DNA from: Natronolimnobius baerhuensis | GTDB taxonomy: Archaea; Halobacteriota; Halobacteria; Halobacteriales; Natrialbaceae | Assembly (NCBI RefSeq): GCF_002177135.1 | Contig: NZ_MWPH01000002.1 | Coordinates: 620,001-684,000 of the forward strand | Direction: 5' to 3' | DNA length: 64,000 nt | Notes under the pieces: generated by a model | Database searches by the model: none | Told to the model about the DNA's origin: nothing | Seen by the model: only the letters and a program-made list of their open reading frames with translations | Shown here: positions 35,196-42,904 of the stretch, piece by piece | Layout of the letters: the number at the start of each line of letters is the position of its first letter | Position numbering within the stretch: position 1 is the stretch's first letter | Program-made: the position numbers and the translations under genes

Positions 35196-35240
35196 CGATA
35201 ACTAGATTGTACTATCGAGTTATAAATAGTTATCTGGTTG
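35196..35240 (-). promoter_or_regulatory. thiC promoter with 8-bp inverted repeat
   Basis: Upstream of the thiC ATG (35195, minus strand) lies TTTATA-like sequence at about 35221-35228, 26-33 bases away. A perfect inverted repeat GATAACTA (35197-35204) and TAGTTATC (35227-35234) brackets the promoter, with a 22-base spacer. This is the natural place for a repressor; the winged-helix protein downstream of thiC is a candidate. No TPP-riboswitch core (CTGAGA...) is seen. Confidence 0.5.
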
Positions 35241-35615
35241 GCTCGAGCACCTCGTCGAGAAAACTGTGACCAGTCGACGGGCGGGCCAACGTACGTTGAC
35301 GAGTCTCGAGGCAGTCCCTGTTGGAACGCTCGATACGGAAGCAATCGATTCACACGACACGAGTCGTACTGACTACAGGCGAGACACCCGTTCAACTGGC
35401 GCTGTCTGAATTAGACAGCAACTTGACTTATCAACAAGATACGCGGATCCGCCGCGAAGACGACGGGTCTGAATCCTACGCAGCAATTCCGTGGAGCCAG
35501 TCTACAGAACGTTGACAAACTGAGCTTCGACGGCTCATGAGACAACGGTTCGCACGAACCGTATTCAGCCCACTTATGGGCGTGCCACTCCGCTACTCGA
35601 GTAGGTGGCCATCAG
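35241..35615. other. intergenic stretch without recognisable gene
   Basis: About 375 bases separate the thiC promoter from the phosphoribosyltransferase gene. A 64-codon frame at 35321-35515 (plus) has no recognisable motif and poor haloarchaeal codon pattern. The second half contains short inverted elements (TGTCTGAATTAGACAG at about 35402-35417 is a 6-bp stem). A promoter for the downstream gene probably lies near 35580. Confidence 0.4.
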
Positions 35616-36317
35616 ATGTCCGATCTACCGGAGGACTTCGACTGTACGATCACGAACTGGGACTACATCTACAGCCTGTGCCGGGACGTCAGCGACGACG
35701 TTCGTCGCGACGAGTTCGAGCCGGACGTCATCGTCGCGCTGGCTCGCGGGGGCTGGTTCGCGGGGCGGTGTCTCTGTGATTTCCTCGGACTGGACGACCT
35801 GACGAGCCTAAAGATGGAACACTACGTCGGGACGGCCGAGAAGGCCGACGAACCACAGGTCCGATACCCAATGCCGGAAGGGAGTGTCGAGGGCAAAGAC
35901 GTGCTAATCATCGACGATATCGCAGACACCGGCGGCTCGATCAAGCGCGCCTACGAGTATGTCGACGACCGGGATGCGGGCGAGGTTCGAACCGCCACGC
36001 TCCAACTGCTCCAGACCAGCGAGTTCGAGCCGGACTACGTTGGCGAGCAACTCGAGGAGTGGACCTGGGTCGTCTACCCGTGGAATTTCATCGAGGATAT
36101 GATCGACCTCACCGAGAGCGTCATGGAGCAAGCAGACCAAGAGACGTTCTCGCAGGAAGAGATTCGACACTTCCTCGGAGAGTTCCACAGCATCGAGCGC
36201 ATCGAGATGGAAATCGCCCAGCCGAACCGACTGCCGGAGATTCTCTCGGAGATGGACCGTCGTGACGTCCTCGAGCGCAGCGGTCCCGGCCAGTGGCGAC
36301 TGCCCGACGACAACTGA
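35616..36317 (+). CDS. phosphoribosyltransferase family protein
   Basis: This 233-residue type-I phosphoribosyltransferase has the PRPP motif VLIIDDIADTGGS (about residues 94-106) and an N-terminal part FEPDVIVALARGGWFAGRCL resembling xanthine/hypoxanthine-type (Gpt) enzymes of archaea. It is about 60 residues longer than typical because of a C-terminal helical tail (NFIEDMIDLTESVMEQADQE, then a domain ending QWRLPDDN that reads like a small winged helix). Substrate is unproven; purine salvage is likely. It is the second PRTase of the window after hpt. Confidence 0.85.
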   Translation: MSDLPEDFDCTITNWDYIYSLCRDVSDDVRRDEFEPDVIVALARGGWFAGRCLCDFLGLDDLTSLKMEHYVGTAEKADEPQVRYPMPEGSVEGKDVLIIDDIADTGGSIKRAYEYVDDRDAGEVRTATLQLLQTSEFEPDYVGEQLEEWTWVVYPWNFIEDMIDLTESVMEQADQETFSQEEIRHFLGEFHSIERIEMEIAQPNRLPEILSEMDRRDVLERSGPGQWRLPDDN

Positions 36318-36348
36318 CCCAGCCTCCGTCCCTCAATTACAGCACTAC

Positions 36349-38907
36349 CTAAATGAGCGGCCGCCACGCGTTAGCCACAATTGTTCCCGCACAGATAGCG
36401 ACCGCTGCGGTCGTAATCAGCGGACTCAACAATCCCACAACGGCAATCGGAATGACAATCGCATTATAGACGAGTGCCACTCGCAAATTCTGACGGAGTC
36501 GGCGGCGTGCTGCACCCGCCAATTGGAACGCCCGGGTGACCCCTGCGAGATCATCCTCGAGAATCGCGAGGTCAGCGGCATCAGTTGCCAGTGCAGTCCC
36601 ACTGCCAAGCGACAGTCCCAAATCTGCTTCGGCGAGTGCCGGCGCATCGTTTGTTCCGTCGCCGACCATCGCGACCGTTCCCGTCGCTTTGAGCCGCCGG
36701 ATCGCCGCAGTCTTGCCTCCCGGTGAGATGCCCGCGAAAACGTGCTTAATGTCGGGATGGTCGGCGAAGAACGCAGTTGTGCCGCGTTCGTCTCCAGTCA
36801 GGACCACAATGTCGATATCCTGTGCGGCAAGTCCCTCCACAGTTGTTTTCCAGCCTGCTCTAGGTTCGTCCCCGACGACGATCAGCCCCGCCGCGGCTCC
36901 GTTGCGACCGACGACGACGGGCAGTCGGCCGGCGTCTCGAGCCTGGCGAACGCGCGCCTCGAGGCCGTCCTCGAGCGTCCAATTTCGCTCCCGAAAGAGC
37001 GCGGGATGGCCGACGAGCAGGTGCTCATCGCCAACGACACCGGAGACACCGATTCCGTGACTATCGAACTCCCGAATCGGCTGCTCGAGGCCGCCATCTG
37101 TGCGGGTCGCCGTCTCGGTTGCTGCAGACTCGTCGCCGAATTCGGCCACGATGGCTGCGGCCGCGGGATGGGCTGCTCGCTGCTCGAGAGCGGCAACGGC
37201 GCGAAGCAGGTCGTCGGGGGCATCGGCCTCGAGAACGCTCATCTCGCCGGTCGTGAGCGTGCCGGTTTTATCGAAGACGACGGTGTCGACCGCGCGGAGT
37301 CGTTCGAAGATGGTCTCGTCGAAGACGACAATGCCGTTCGCCATCGCATCCCGAATGGTGGCAGCGACACCGACTGGCGTCGCGAAGCCGAGTGCCCACG
37401 GGCTCGTGACGATGACGGTCAGGAGGGCCGCCATCGCGATGCTCACCGGGGGTGCGCCGAGTGCATACTGCCCGATGGCGACGACGGCGACAGTCGCGAG
37501 GACGAGCGGTGCGAGTCGCCCGGCGAGTGCATCAGCGCGTCGTGTCACCCCGTGATCGGCACTCTGGAGATTCCAGACGTGCTCCGTGAGGTGGTCGATG
37601 TGACTTGCCGTCTCGTCGCCGACCGCAACGACTGCTGCGCCGTCGGTGACGGCCGCTCCACCGACGACCGACTCGCCCGCCGTTTTCGTCACCGGCAGCG
37701 ATTCACCGGTGACAACCGCCTCGTCGACCGTACACGCACACTCGAGGGCGCCATCGACCGGAATACGTTCGCCTGCGCGGACGAGCAGGCGGTCGCCGGC
37801 CTCGAGAGCGGCGATTGGCACGGTTTCTGTCTCTCCGTCGTCAAGCCGCCGCGCCGAATCGACCTGGGAAATCGTGAGGTCTGTGAGGCACTCGAGCGCG
37901 CGGCGTTTGGCAATCGCCTCGGCGAAGAGGGCGGCCATGACGAGTGCAGCGACGATGATCGTCAGATCGTAGTAGATGTCGATCCGGCCCTGGACGAAGG
38001 CAAGCGTGCCGTACGCGTAGGCGCTGACAATCGTCAGTGCGGCGAGAAGCTGTGTGTTCGGTCGGCGAAGCACCAGGCTGATGTACGCCCCTCGCAGGAG
38101 TGGTAGTCCGGTCAGATAGAGGACGATTCCCGTGAGGACGAAGAACATCGGCAGCATGAGGACGCCGTCGAAACTCGCGAACGCGTCGCCGTAGAGCGCC
38201 AGGAGCCACCAGTCCGAGAACGCCGAGAGGTAGACCGGGTACAACACGGCGACGTAGGGAACCAGCAGAAAGGTCCCGAAGACGATGCCGGCGATGTAAC
38301 GCACCTCGAGCATATCGTCACTGCGGCGCTTTCGAATGCCCGATATCTCGCGGTCGCGGCGGGTCCCGCCGGTTGCATCGGCGGGTGTGTGTTGACGGTT
38401 TGTGTCCGTTTCCGTTCCCTCACCGGACGCCCCCTCACGAAGATACGCGGTGTAGCCCACCCCGCTCAGTGCCTCCTCGAGTCCCTGTTTCGACTGGGTA
38501 TCGGGATCGTAGGTGACTTTGACCGTCTCCGTCACGTAACTCGCTTGCGCGTCGACGATACCCGGCCGGTTCGTCGCGACAGTCTCGAGAAACTGCTCAC
38601 ACGTCGCCGAGTGCATGCCATCGATGCGAACGAACGTCTGCTCGAGGTCGTCGTCCGCGTGGGTGTCATGGCTGGTCTGGGTGGACGGATCGGATCGCTC
38701 GCCACGGGGTGTGTGGGGTGTCTCAGACTCCCCGAAGTTTGCAGGCCCCTCGAGTGTCGTTGCGATTTCCTGACAGCCATGCGAACAGTACTGGCGGTCG
38801 GACGCTGCAGCAGCGTCGAACGCACTGCCAGTTCCCCTGGCTTCAGCTCCGTCAGTACATGACTGCCCACAGAGCGAGCACGATGCGTCCCCCGATGGCT
38901 GGTCCAC
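36349..38907 (-). CDS. P1B-type heavy-metal ATPase with cysteine-poor metal motifs
   Basis: This is an 852-residue P-type ATPase. Residues about 8-48 form a cysteine-rich domain (Cys10, Cys13, Cys17, Cys41, Cys45), as in FixI/CcoI-type copper pumps. A heavy-metal-associated domain follows, with GMHSATC at 97-103, where the first metal cysteine is Ser100. After six helices come TGES (actuator), the intramembrane motif SPW at 502-504 instead of CPC, the phosphorylation Asp546 in DKTGT, the HP pair in AAHPAAAAI, and GDGTNDAPAL. All catalytic parts are intact but the transport cysteines are missing. The start is taken at GTG 38907, with a TTATTG box 25-33 bases upstream; a TTG at 38934 is possible. 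Metal specificity is unknown. Confidence 0.85.
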   Translation of the reverse strand: MDQPSGDASCSLCGQSCTDGAEARGTGSAFDAAAASDRQYCSHGCQEIATTLEGPANFGESETPHTPRGERSDPSTQTSHDTHADDDLEQTFVRIDGMHSATCEQFLETVATNRPGIVDAQASYVTETVKVTYDPDTQSKQGLEEALSGVGYTAYLREGASGEGTETDTNRQHTPADATGGTRRDREISGIRKRRSDDMLEVRYIAGIVFGTFLLVPYVAVLYPVYLSAFSDWWLLALYGDAFASFDGVLMLPMFFVLTGIVLYLTGLPLLRGAYISLVLRRPNTQLLAALTIVSAYAYGTLAFVQGRIDIYYDLTIIVAALVMAALFAEAIAKRRALECLTDLTISQVDSARRLDDGETETVPIAALEAGDRLLVRAGERIPVDGALECACTVDEAVVTGESLPVTKTAGESVVGGAAVTDGAAVVAVGDETASHIDHLTEHVWNLQSADHGVTRRADALAGRLAPLVLATVAVVAIGQYALGAPPVSIAMAALLTVIVTSPWALGFATPVGVAATIRDAMANGIVVFDETIFERLRAVDTVVFDKTGTLTTGEMSVLEADAPDDLLRAVAALEQRAAHPAAAAIVAEFGDESAATETATRTDGGLEQPIREFDSHGIGVSGVVGDEHLLVGHPALFRERNWTLEDGLEARVRQARDAGRLPVVVGRNGAAAGLIVVGDEPRAGWKTTVEGLAAQDIDIVVLTGDERGTTAFFADHPDIKHVFAGISPGGKTAAIRRLKATGTVAMVGDGTNDAPALAEADLGLSLGSGTALATDAADLAILEDDLAGVTRAFQLAGAARRRLRQNLRVALVYNAIVIPIAVVGLLSPLITTAAVAICAGTIVANAWRPLI

Positions 38908-38975
38908 ACCGAATGTGTGCGCGCTCGAGTGCAATAACGGTAGACGCCACCCATCAGCGAGCGTGAGCGTGACCC

Positions 38976-40424
38976 CTACTCAGCCATCGGTTCGGTTTCA
39001 GGCGTGCCCTCAAGATCGTCTGGTTCATCGTCATCGTCGACGATAGCGTCCTTCCACGTGCCGCGCGTGAACCACGCGACAGCACCAATTGCGCCGACAA
39101 CGTCGCCGACGACGACAGCCGTCCAGATACCAATCGTGCCCCAGTCGAAGACGAAGATCAAGATGTAAGCGACTGGCAATCGCGCGAGCCAGAGTCCGAG
39201 CACAGCGAAGACGAGTGCAGTCTTCGTGTTCCCGGCACCGCGGAACGCGCCCTGAATCACCTGCATGACGCCCATGAAGACGAACGCAAAGGCGGCGAAC
39301 TGGAGGAACGTCACGCCGTGGGCAATCGCTGCCTCACGCCCAGCCTCTTCCGTGGTGAGAAACACGGCGACGAACGGCTCCGGGAACAAGAACGCAAGAG
39401 TTCCTGCCACGGCCATGAACGCTCCGACGAACGCCGCTCCGAGCCACGTCGCGCGTTCAGCACGCTCAGGTTTGCCAGCGCCGAGGTTCTGCCCGACAAT
39501 CGAATCCATCGCCTGCCCGATACCCATCGCCGGCAAGAACGCAAGCGAGATCAGCCGGTTCCCCAGCCCGTAGGCCGTGACGACTTCCGGCGGGAACGTG
39601 ACGACAATCGCCGTCATCGCAACCAGTGCCATCGCCGTCATCGACTGCTCGAGCGAGGTTGGGATGCCAAGTCGCGTAATCTTCTCGACGAACTCGAGAC
39701 GCGGTTTGAGGTGTTCGGGTCGTATCTCGGGACCGACAGCCGTGTAGTAGAGGAGATAAAAGCCAATCGCCGTCGCGACAGCTCTCGAGAAGACGGTTGC
39801 AATCGCTGCGCCGCTGATGCCAAGTTGTGGAACGGGGCCGACGCCGAAGATGAGGATTGGGTCGAGAACGAGGTTGATGATGACGCTGATGAACATGACG
39901 CGCATCGGCGCGCGGGTGTCGCCGTAGCCGCGCATGAGCGCGACGAAGACGAAAAAGCCGAAGACGAACGGCAATCCGAGGAAGAAAATCCGCAGATAGT
40001 CGGCTGCAAGCGGGATAATCGCCTCTTCGGTCGCTGGATCTGCTGGGAGTACGGCGAGCATCGGATCGGTCATGAAGTAACCAACAATTCCGAGGCCGAC
40101 TGCAACGAGCGAGATAAACGACAGCGTCTGTCCAGCGATGAGGCCACCCTCACCGCTTTCAGCACCAGTATGTTGAGCGATCAAAATCGCACCCGCAGTC
40201 GTGAACCCGCCGCCGAGGGCGATCAGCAAGAACAACAGCGGAAACGCGAGGCTGATCGCTCCCACGGCGTCAGTCGAGAACGCACCGAGCCAGAACGTAT
40301 CTCCAACGTTGTATGCAACCTGTAAGACCTGGATAACGACGAGGGGCCACGCCAACTGAAACATCGGCCGGACGAGCGAGCCCTCTGTGAGATTGCTCTC
40401 GTCCGGTGATGAACCGCCAGACAT
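38976..40424 (-). CDS. MATE family efflux transporter
   Basis: This 482-residue multidrug-and-toxin-extrusion antiporter has twelve hydrophobic segments in two six-helix halves. It shows the usual MATE start LVRPMFQLAWPLVVIQVLQ and AYNVGDTFWLGAF, with the second half beginning GIPTSLEQSMTAMALVAMTA. It exports organic cations or drugs in exchange for Na+ or H+. The cytoplasmic tail is acidic (DDDDEPDDLEG). It is on the same strand as the P-type ATPase, 68 bases upstream of that gene's start. Substrate is unknown. Confidence 0.9.
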   Translation of the reverse strand: MSGGSSPDESNLTEGSLVRPMFQLAWPLVVIQVLQVAYNVGDTFWLGAFSTDAVGAISLAFPLLFLLIALGGGFTTAGAILIAQHTGAESGEGGLIAGQTLSFISLVAVGLGIVGYFMTDPMLAVLPADPATEEAIIPLAADYLRIFFLGLPFVFGFFVFVALMRGYGDTRAPMRVMFISVIINLVLDPILIFGVGPVPQLGISGAAIATVFSRAVATAIGFYLLYYTAVGPEIRPEHLKPRLEFVEKITRLGIPTSLEQSMTAMALVAMTAIVVTFPPEVVTAYGLGNRLISLAFLPAMGIGQAMDSIVGQNLGAGKPERAERATWLGAAFVGAFMAVAGTLAFLFPEPFVAVFLTTEEAGREAAIAHGVTFLQFAAFAFVFMGVMQVIQGAFRGAGNTKTALVFAVLGLWLARLPVAYILIFVFDWGTIGIWTAVVVGDVVGAIGAVAWFTRGTWKDAIVDDDDEPDDLEGTPETEPMAE

Positions 40425-40564
40425 ACCTCTATCCTGAGGCGCGGGGTACTTGACACCTCGTGAGATGTGGTATCGTTACACACCAAAGCCGAGAAACAGC
40501 GCCGTGTTTCGCGGACAGAAATTCCAACAAACGATTGAATACCCTGCCCGCCAAATCGACCTGT

Positions 40565-41605
40565 ATGCCGACAGACGGTTCCCCACACCCGACCGACAGC
40601 GACCGGCCCTCTTTTCACCGACGGCGATTCGTCCACGCTGGCGTCGCGACTGCACTCGTTGGAGTCGCCGGTTGTCTTTCCGACGACAACACCGGCGCCG
40701 ACGACTCGAGCGATGACGGCGATGCTACCGAGAGCGACACCGACCCAGCCGATTCGGCCGACGATACCGACGAGTCGACAGCCGACTCGGCCGACAACGG
40801 TGACGACGAATCCACCGACGACGCGGCCGACGAGCGCGAGGACGAACTCATCGCCGTCATCAACACCTTTCTCGAGGCCGCAGCCGAGGGCGACATGGAC
40901 ACGCTCGACGAAATCAGCCACAGCCTGAACCCGTTCAACCCAGCCGTATGGGTCGAAGCAGGCTGGGAGTTCCAGGGCGGCGACGGCGAGGAGTTCGACG
41001 ACGAACTGTTCGATACGGAGGTCGTCACTGACGACGGCACAATCGAGGACATCCTCGAACTCGAGGGTGCAGAGCTCTGGTTCGCCGAGGTCGATCTCGA
41101 GGACGAAATCGGCGACGAAGAGATCGCATTGGTCCAACTGTCCGTCGACGATCCGACCGAAAACGACTCGATCTGGGCACTCGTCACTGAAGACGACGAG
41201 TGGCGACTCTTCTTCCAGGCCGAAGTCGACGACCCACCCGAAAATCTCGAGGAGGTGTTCGAAGATGAGGTCATCGACGAGGACAACGATGTCGTCGAAA
41301 CAATCGACTGGGACTACGATCAAGACCAGAACGACGACAACGACTTCTTCGACGATGTCGAGTGGGTGCAAGTCGAGTTCACCGACGACCCCGGTATCGA
41401 GGCCGACCGCGTTCGAGTCGAGGCGACGATAGGCGATGGCGAATCAGAAGTGTACGGCGACGACCCCGGCGCATGGTCGAACTCTTGGGTAAACATCTCG
41501 CACCACCCCGAGGGCGATCAGATCGAGGTGTTTGCCATCACCGACGGCGAGGAAACGCTCGTCCATCGAGAACACTATCTTCCGGACGACGACACCGACG
41601 CGTAA
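40565..41605 (+). CDS. Tat-exported lipoprotein of unknown function
   Basis: This 346-residue protein has a leader with Arg19-Arg20-Arg21 and the lipobox VAGC (Cys37), a long Asp/Ser/Thr-rich linker (about 40-90), then an acidic globular part. A region at about 93-200 (AVINTFLEAAAEGDMDTLDE, then ISHSLNPFNP) resembles NTF2/SnoaL-like folds, and a C-terminal beta-rich domain (about 260-346) contains SWVNISHHPEGDQIEVFAIT. No enzyme motif is seen. It is a surface protein typical of haloarchaea. ATG 40565 puts the Tat motif at the correct distance. Confidence 0.78.
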   Translation: MPTDGSPHPTDSDRPSFHRRRFVHAGVATALVGVAGCLSDDNTGADDSSDDGDATESDTDPADSADDTDESTADSADNGDDESTDDAADEREDELIAVINTFLEAAAEGDMDTLDEISHSLNPFNPAVWVEAGWEFQGGDGEEFDDELFDTEVVTDDGTIEDILELEGAELWFAEVDLEDEIGDEEIALVQLSVDDPTENDSIWALVTEDDEWRLFFQAEVDDPPENLEEVFEDEVIDEDNDVVETIDWDYDQDQNDDNDFFDDVEWVQVEFTDDPGIEADRVRVEATIGDGESEVYGDDPGAWSNSWVNISHHPEGDQIEVFAITDGEETLVHREHYLPDDDTDA

Positions 41606-41641
41606 TCACAACACATCACCGCAGACCGGCACACCCCAGCC

Positions 41642-42904
41642 TCAGTCGGCAATCGCTTCGTCCGGCTCCGACTCGAGTGTGACCCGCTGAATCCAGAGGT
41701 CCCCAAATAGTTCGTCCTGCTCGAGTTCGAGTCGGCCGCGATGGGCAAGAAAAAGTAAGCCGAGATACGTCATCACGCGCGTCCCACCAACCTCGTCGAT
41801 TTCGGCGTACAGAACCTCGTCGCGGCCGTTCTCGTAGTGTTCCTCGAGCACCGCGTCGACGTCGTCGATGACGGTCTCGATATCCTCTGAGTGAGTCGTA
41901 TGCGTTACGTCGTCGCTCGTCGGTTCGTCGTCGACGCGGAACTGATCCTCGGCGTGATAGCTCAGTTCCTGCATCCCCCGGTCGTAGCCACTCGGCGAGT
42001 TACTCGTATCGTAACTGCGCGATTCCTTCCACCACGAGCCGCGTTCGGCGCTGCGAAGATCCCGAACCAGTTCATCCAGCGTCTCGGGCTTCCCGCGGGC
42101 CTGCTTGCGCTCGAGGCGACGGTCCATCTCCGCCTCGAGGCTCTCGACGGGGTCGAATCCCGGTGGCCCACCGTCGTCGCCGTCCATCGGCTCGACGGGG
42201 TCGTCCGCGAAGGGGGCTTCCCACGGCGGCAGTTCCTCCTCTTCGGGTTCGTCCGTCGCGAACAGTTCGTCGCTTTTCATCCGCAAGAGGACGCTCGCGT
42301 AAAACAGCGCCCGGCCCGAGGTTCGGAGATCAGCATCGTCTAACGCCTCGAGAAATCGATCCGTCACCTGGACAATGTCGATATCCCAGGGATCAATCTC
42401 GCCCTCTTCGGCGAGTTGCACGAGGAGTTCAACGGGTTCGACTTCGTCGTCATCGTCGTCCGTGTCGGACTCCGACTCTGATTCCGAGAACTCGAGGACG
42501 GTCCCAGTATCCCCGCTGGAGCCAGCCGAACTCGAGTCCGATCCCGGCGGCTCTCGGTCCTCGTGGCCAGCGATATTCAGCGGAATGTCGTCACCGCCGT
42601 CAGTTCGGACAGTGCGATAGAAGTCGGCTCGGTTCTGGGTCTTGCGCGCTCTCGAGTCGTTCCGTCGCGTGTGGTGGTGCGCTTCGCTCGAGCGTTTGGA
42701 GTCGCGTAGCGGCTCCCGTTGCTCACGGGTTACTTCGCTCACGGATCGCTCACGCTCTCCGTTCACATCGCTCCCCGTTCGCGTTTCCGAGGAATCCGTC
42801 GTCGCCTTCGGCTCCTCGGATCCCTCGTTGCTCGCGGCTTCGCCGCTCGCTTTTGTCGAGGAGGCCGCTGTCGTCTTCGACTCCGCGGCCTCCTCGCTAG
42901 TCAT
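41642..42904 (-). CDS. scpA: segregation and condensation protein ScpA
   Basis: This 420-residue kleisin partner of SMC bridges the ATPase heads. The conserved N-terminal kleisin motif is VEPVELLVQLAEEGEIDPWD (starting at about residue 153), followed by DIVQVTDRFLEALDDADLRT and LLRMKSDELF; the C-terminal winged-helix part ends RVTLESEPDEAIAD. The first about 150 residues are low-complexity and are encoded by a run of short palindromes (see findings). ATG 42904 overlaps the smc stop by 8 bases, indicating translational coupling. No ScpB gene is in the window. Confidence 0.9.
   Translation of the reverse strand: MTSEEAAESKTTAASSTKASGEAASNEGSEEPKATTDSSETRTGSDVNGERERSVSEVTREQREPLRDSKRSSEAHHHTRRNDSRARKTQNRADFYRTVRTDGGDDIPLNIAGHEDREPPGSDSSSAGSSGDTGTVLEFSESESESDTDDDDDEVEPVELLVQLAEEGEIDPWDIDIVQVTDRFLEALDDADLRTSGRALFYASVLLRMKSDELFATDEPEEEELPPWEAPFADDPVEPMDGDDGGPPGFDPVESLEAEMDRRLERKQARGKPETLDELVRDLRSAERGSWWKESRSYDTSNSPSGYDRGMQELSYHAEDQFRVDDEPTSDDVTHTTHSEDIETVIDDVDAVLEEHYENGRDEVLYAEIDEVGGTRVMTYLGLLFLAHRGRLELEQDELFGDLWIQRVTLESEPDEAIAD

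Noticed and set aside
35196-35300. TPP riboswitch upstream of thiC
   Set aside because: No conserved riboswitch core sequence, and the promoter seems leaderless with the TATA box about 26-33 bases from the ATG, leaving no room for an aptamer.
35321-35515. 64-codon frame between thiC and the phosphoribosyltransferase
   Set aside because: No motif, no promoter at a fitting distance and neutral composition; not strong enough to call.
39318-40325. Plus-strand frame opposite the MATE transporter
   Set aside because: Arg/Asp/Glu-rich protein mirrors codons of the transporter; no start signal or domain.
40565-41605. Lipoprotein as the substrate-binding protein of a transporter
   Set aside because: No permease or ATPase gene is nearby and no known binding-protein pattern is found.
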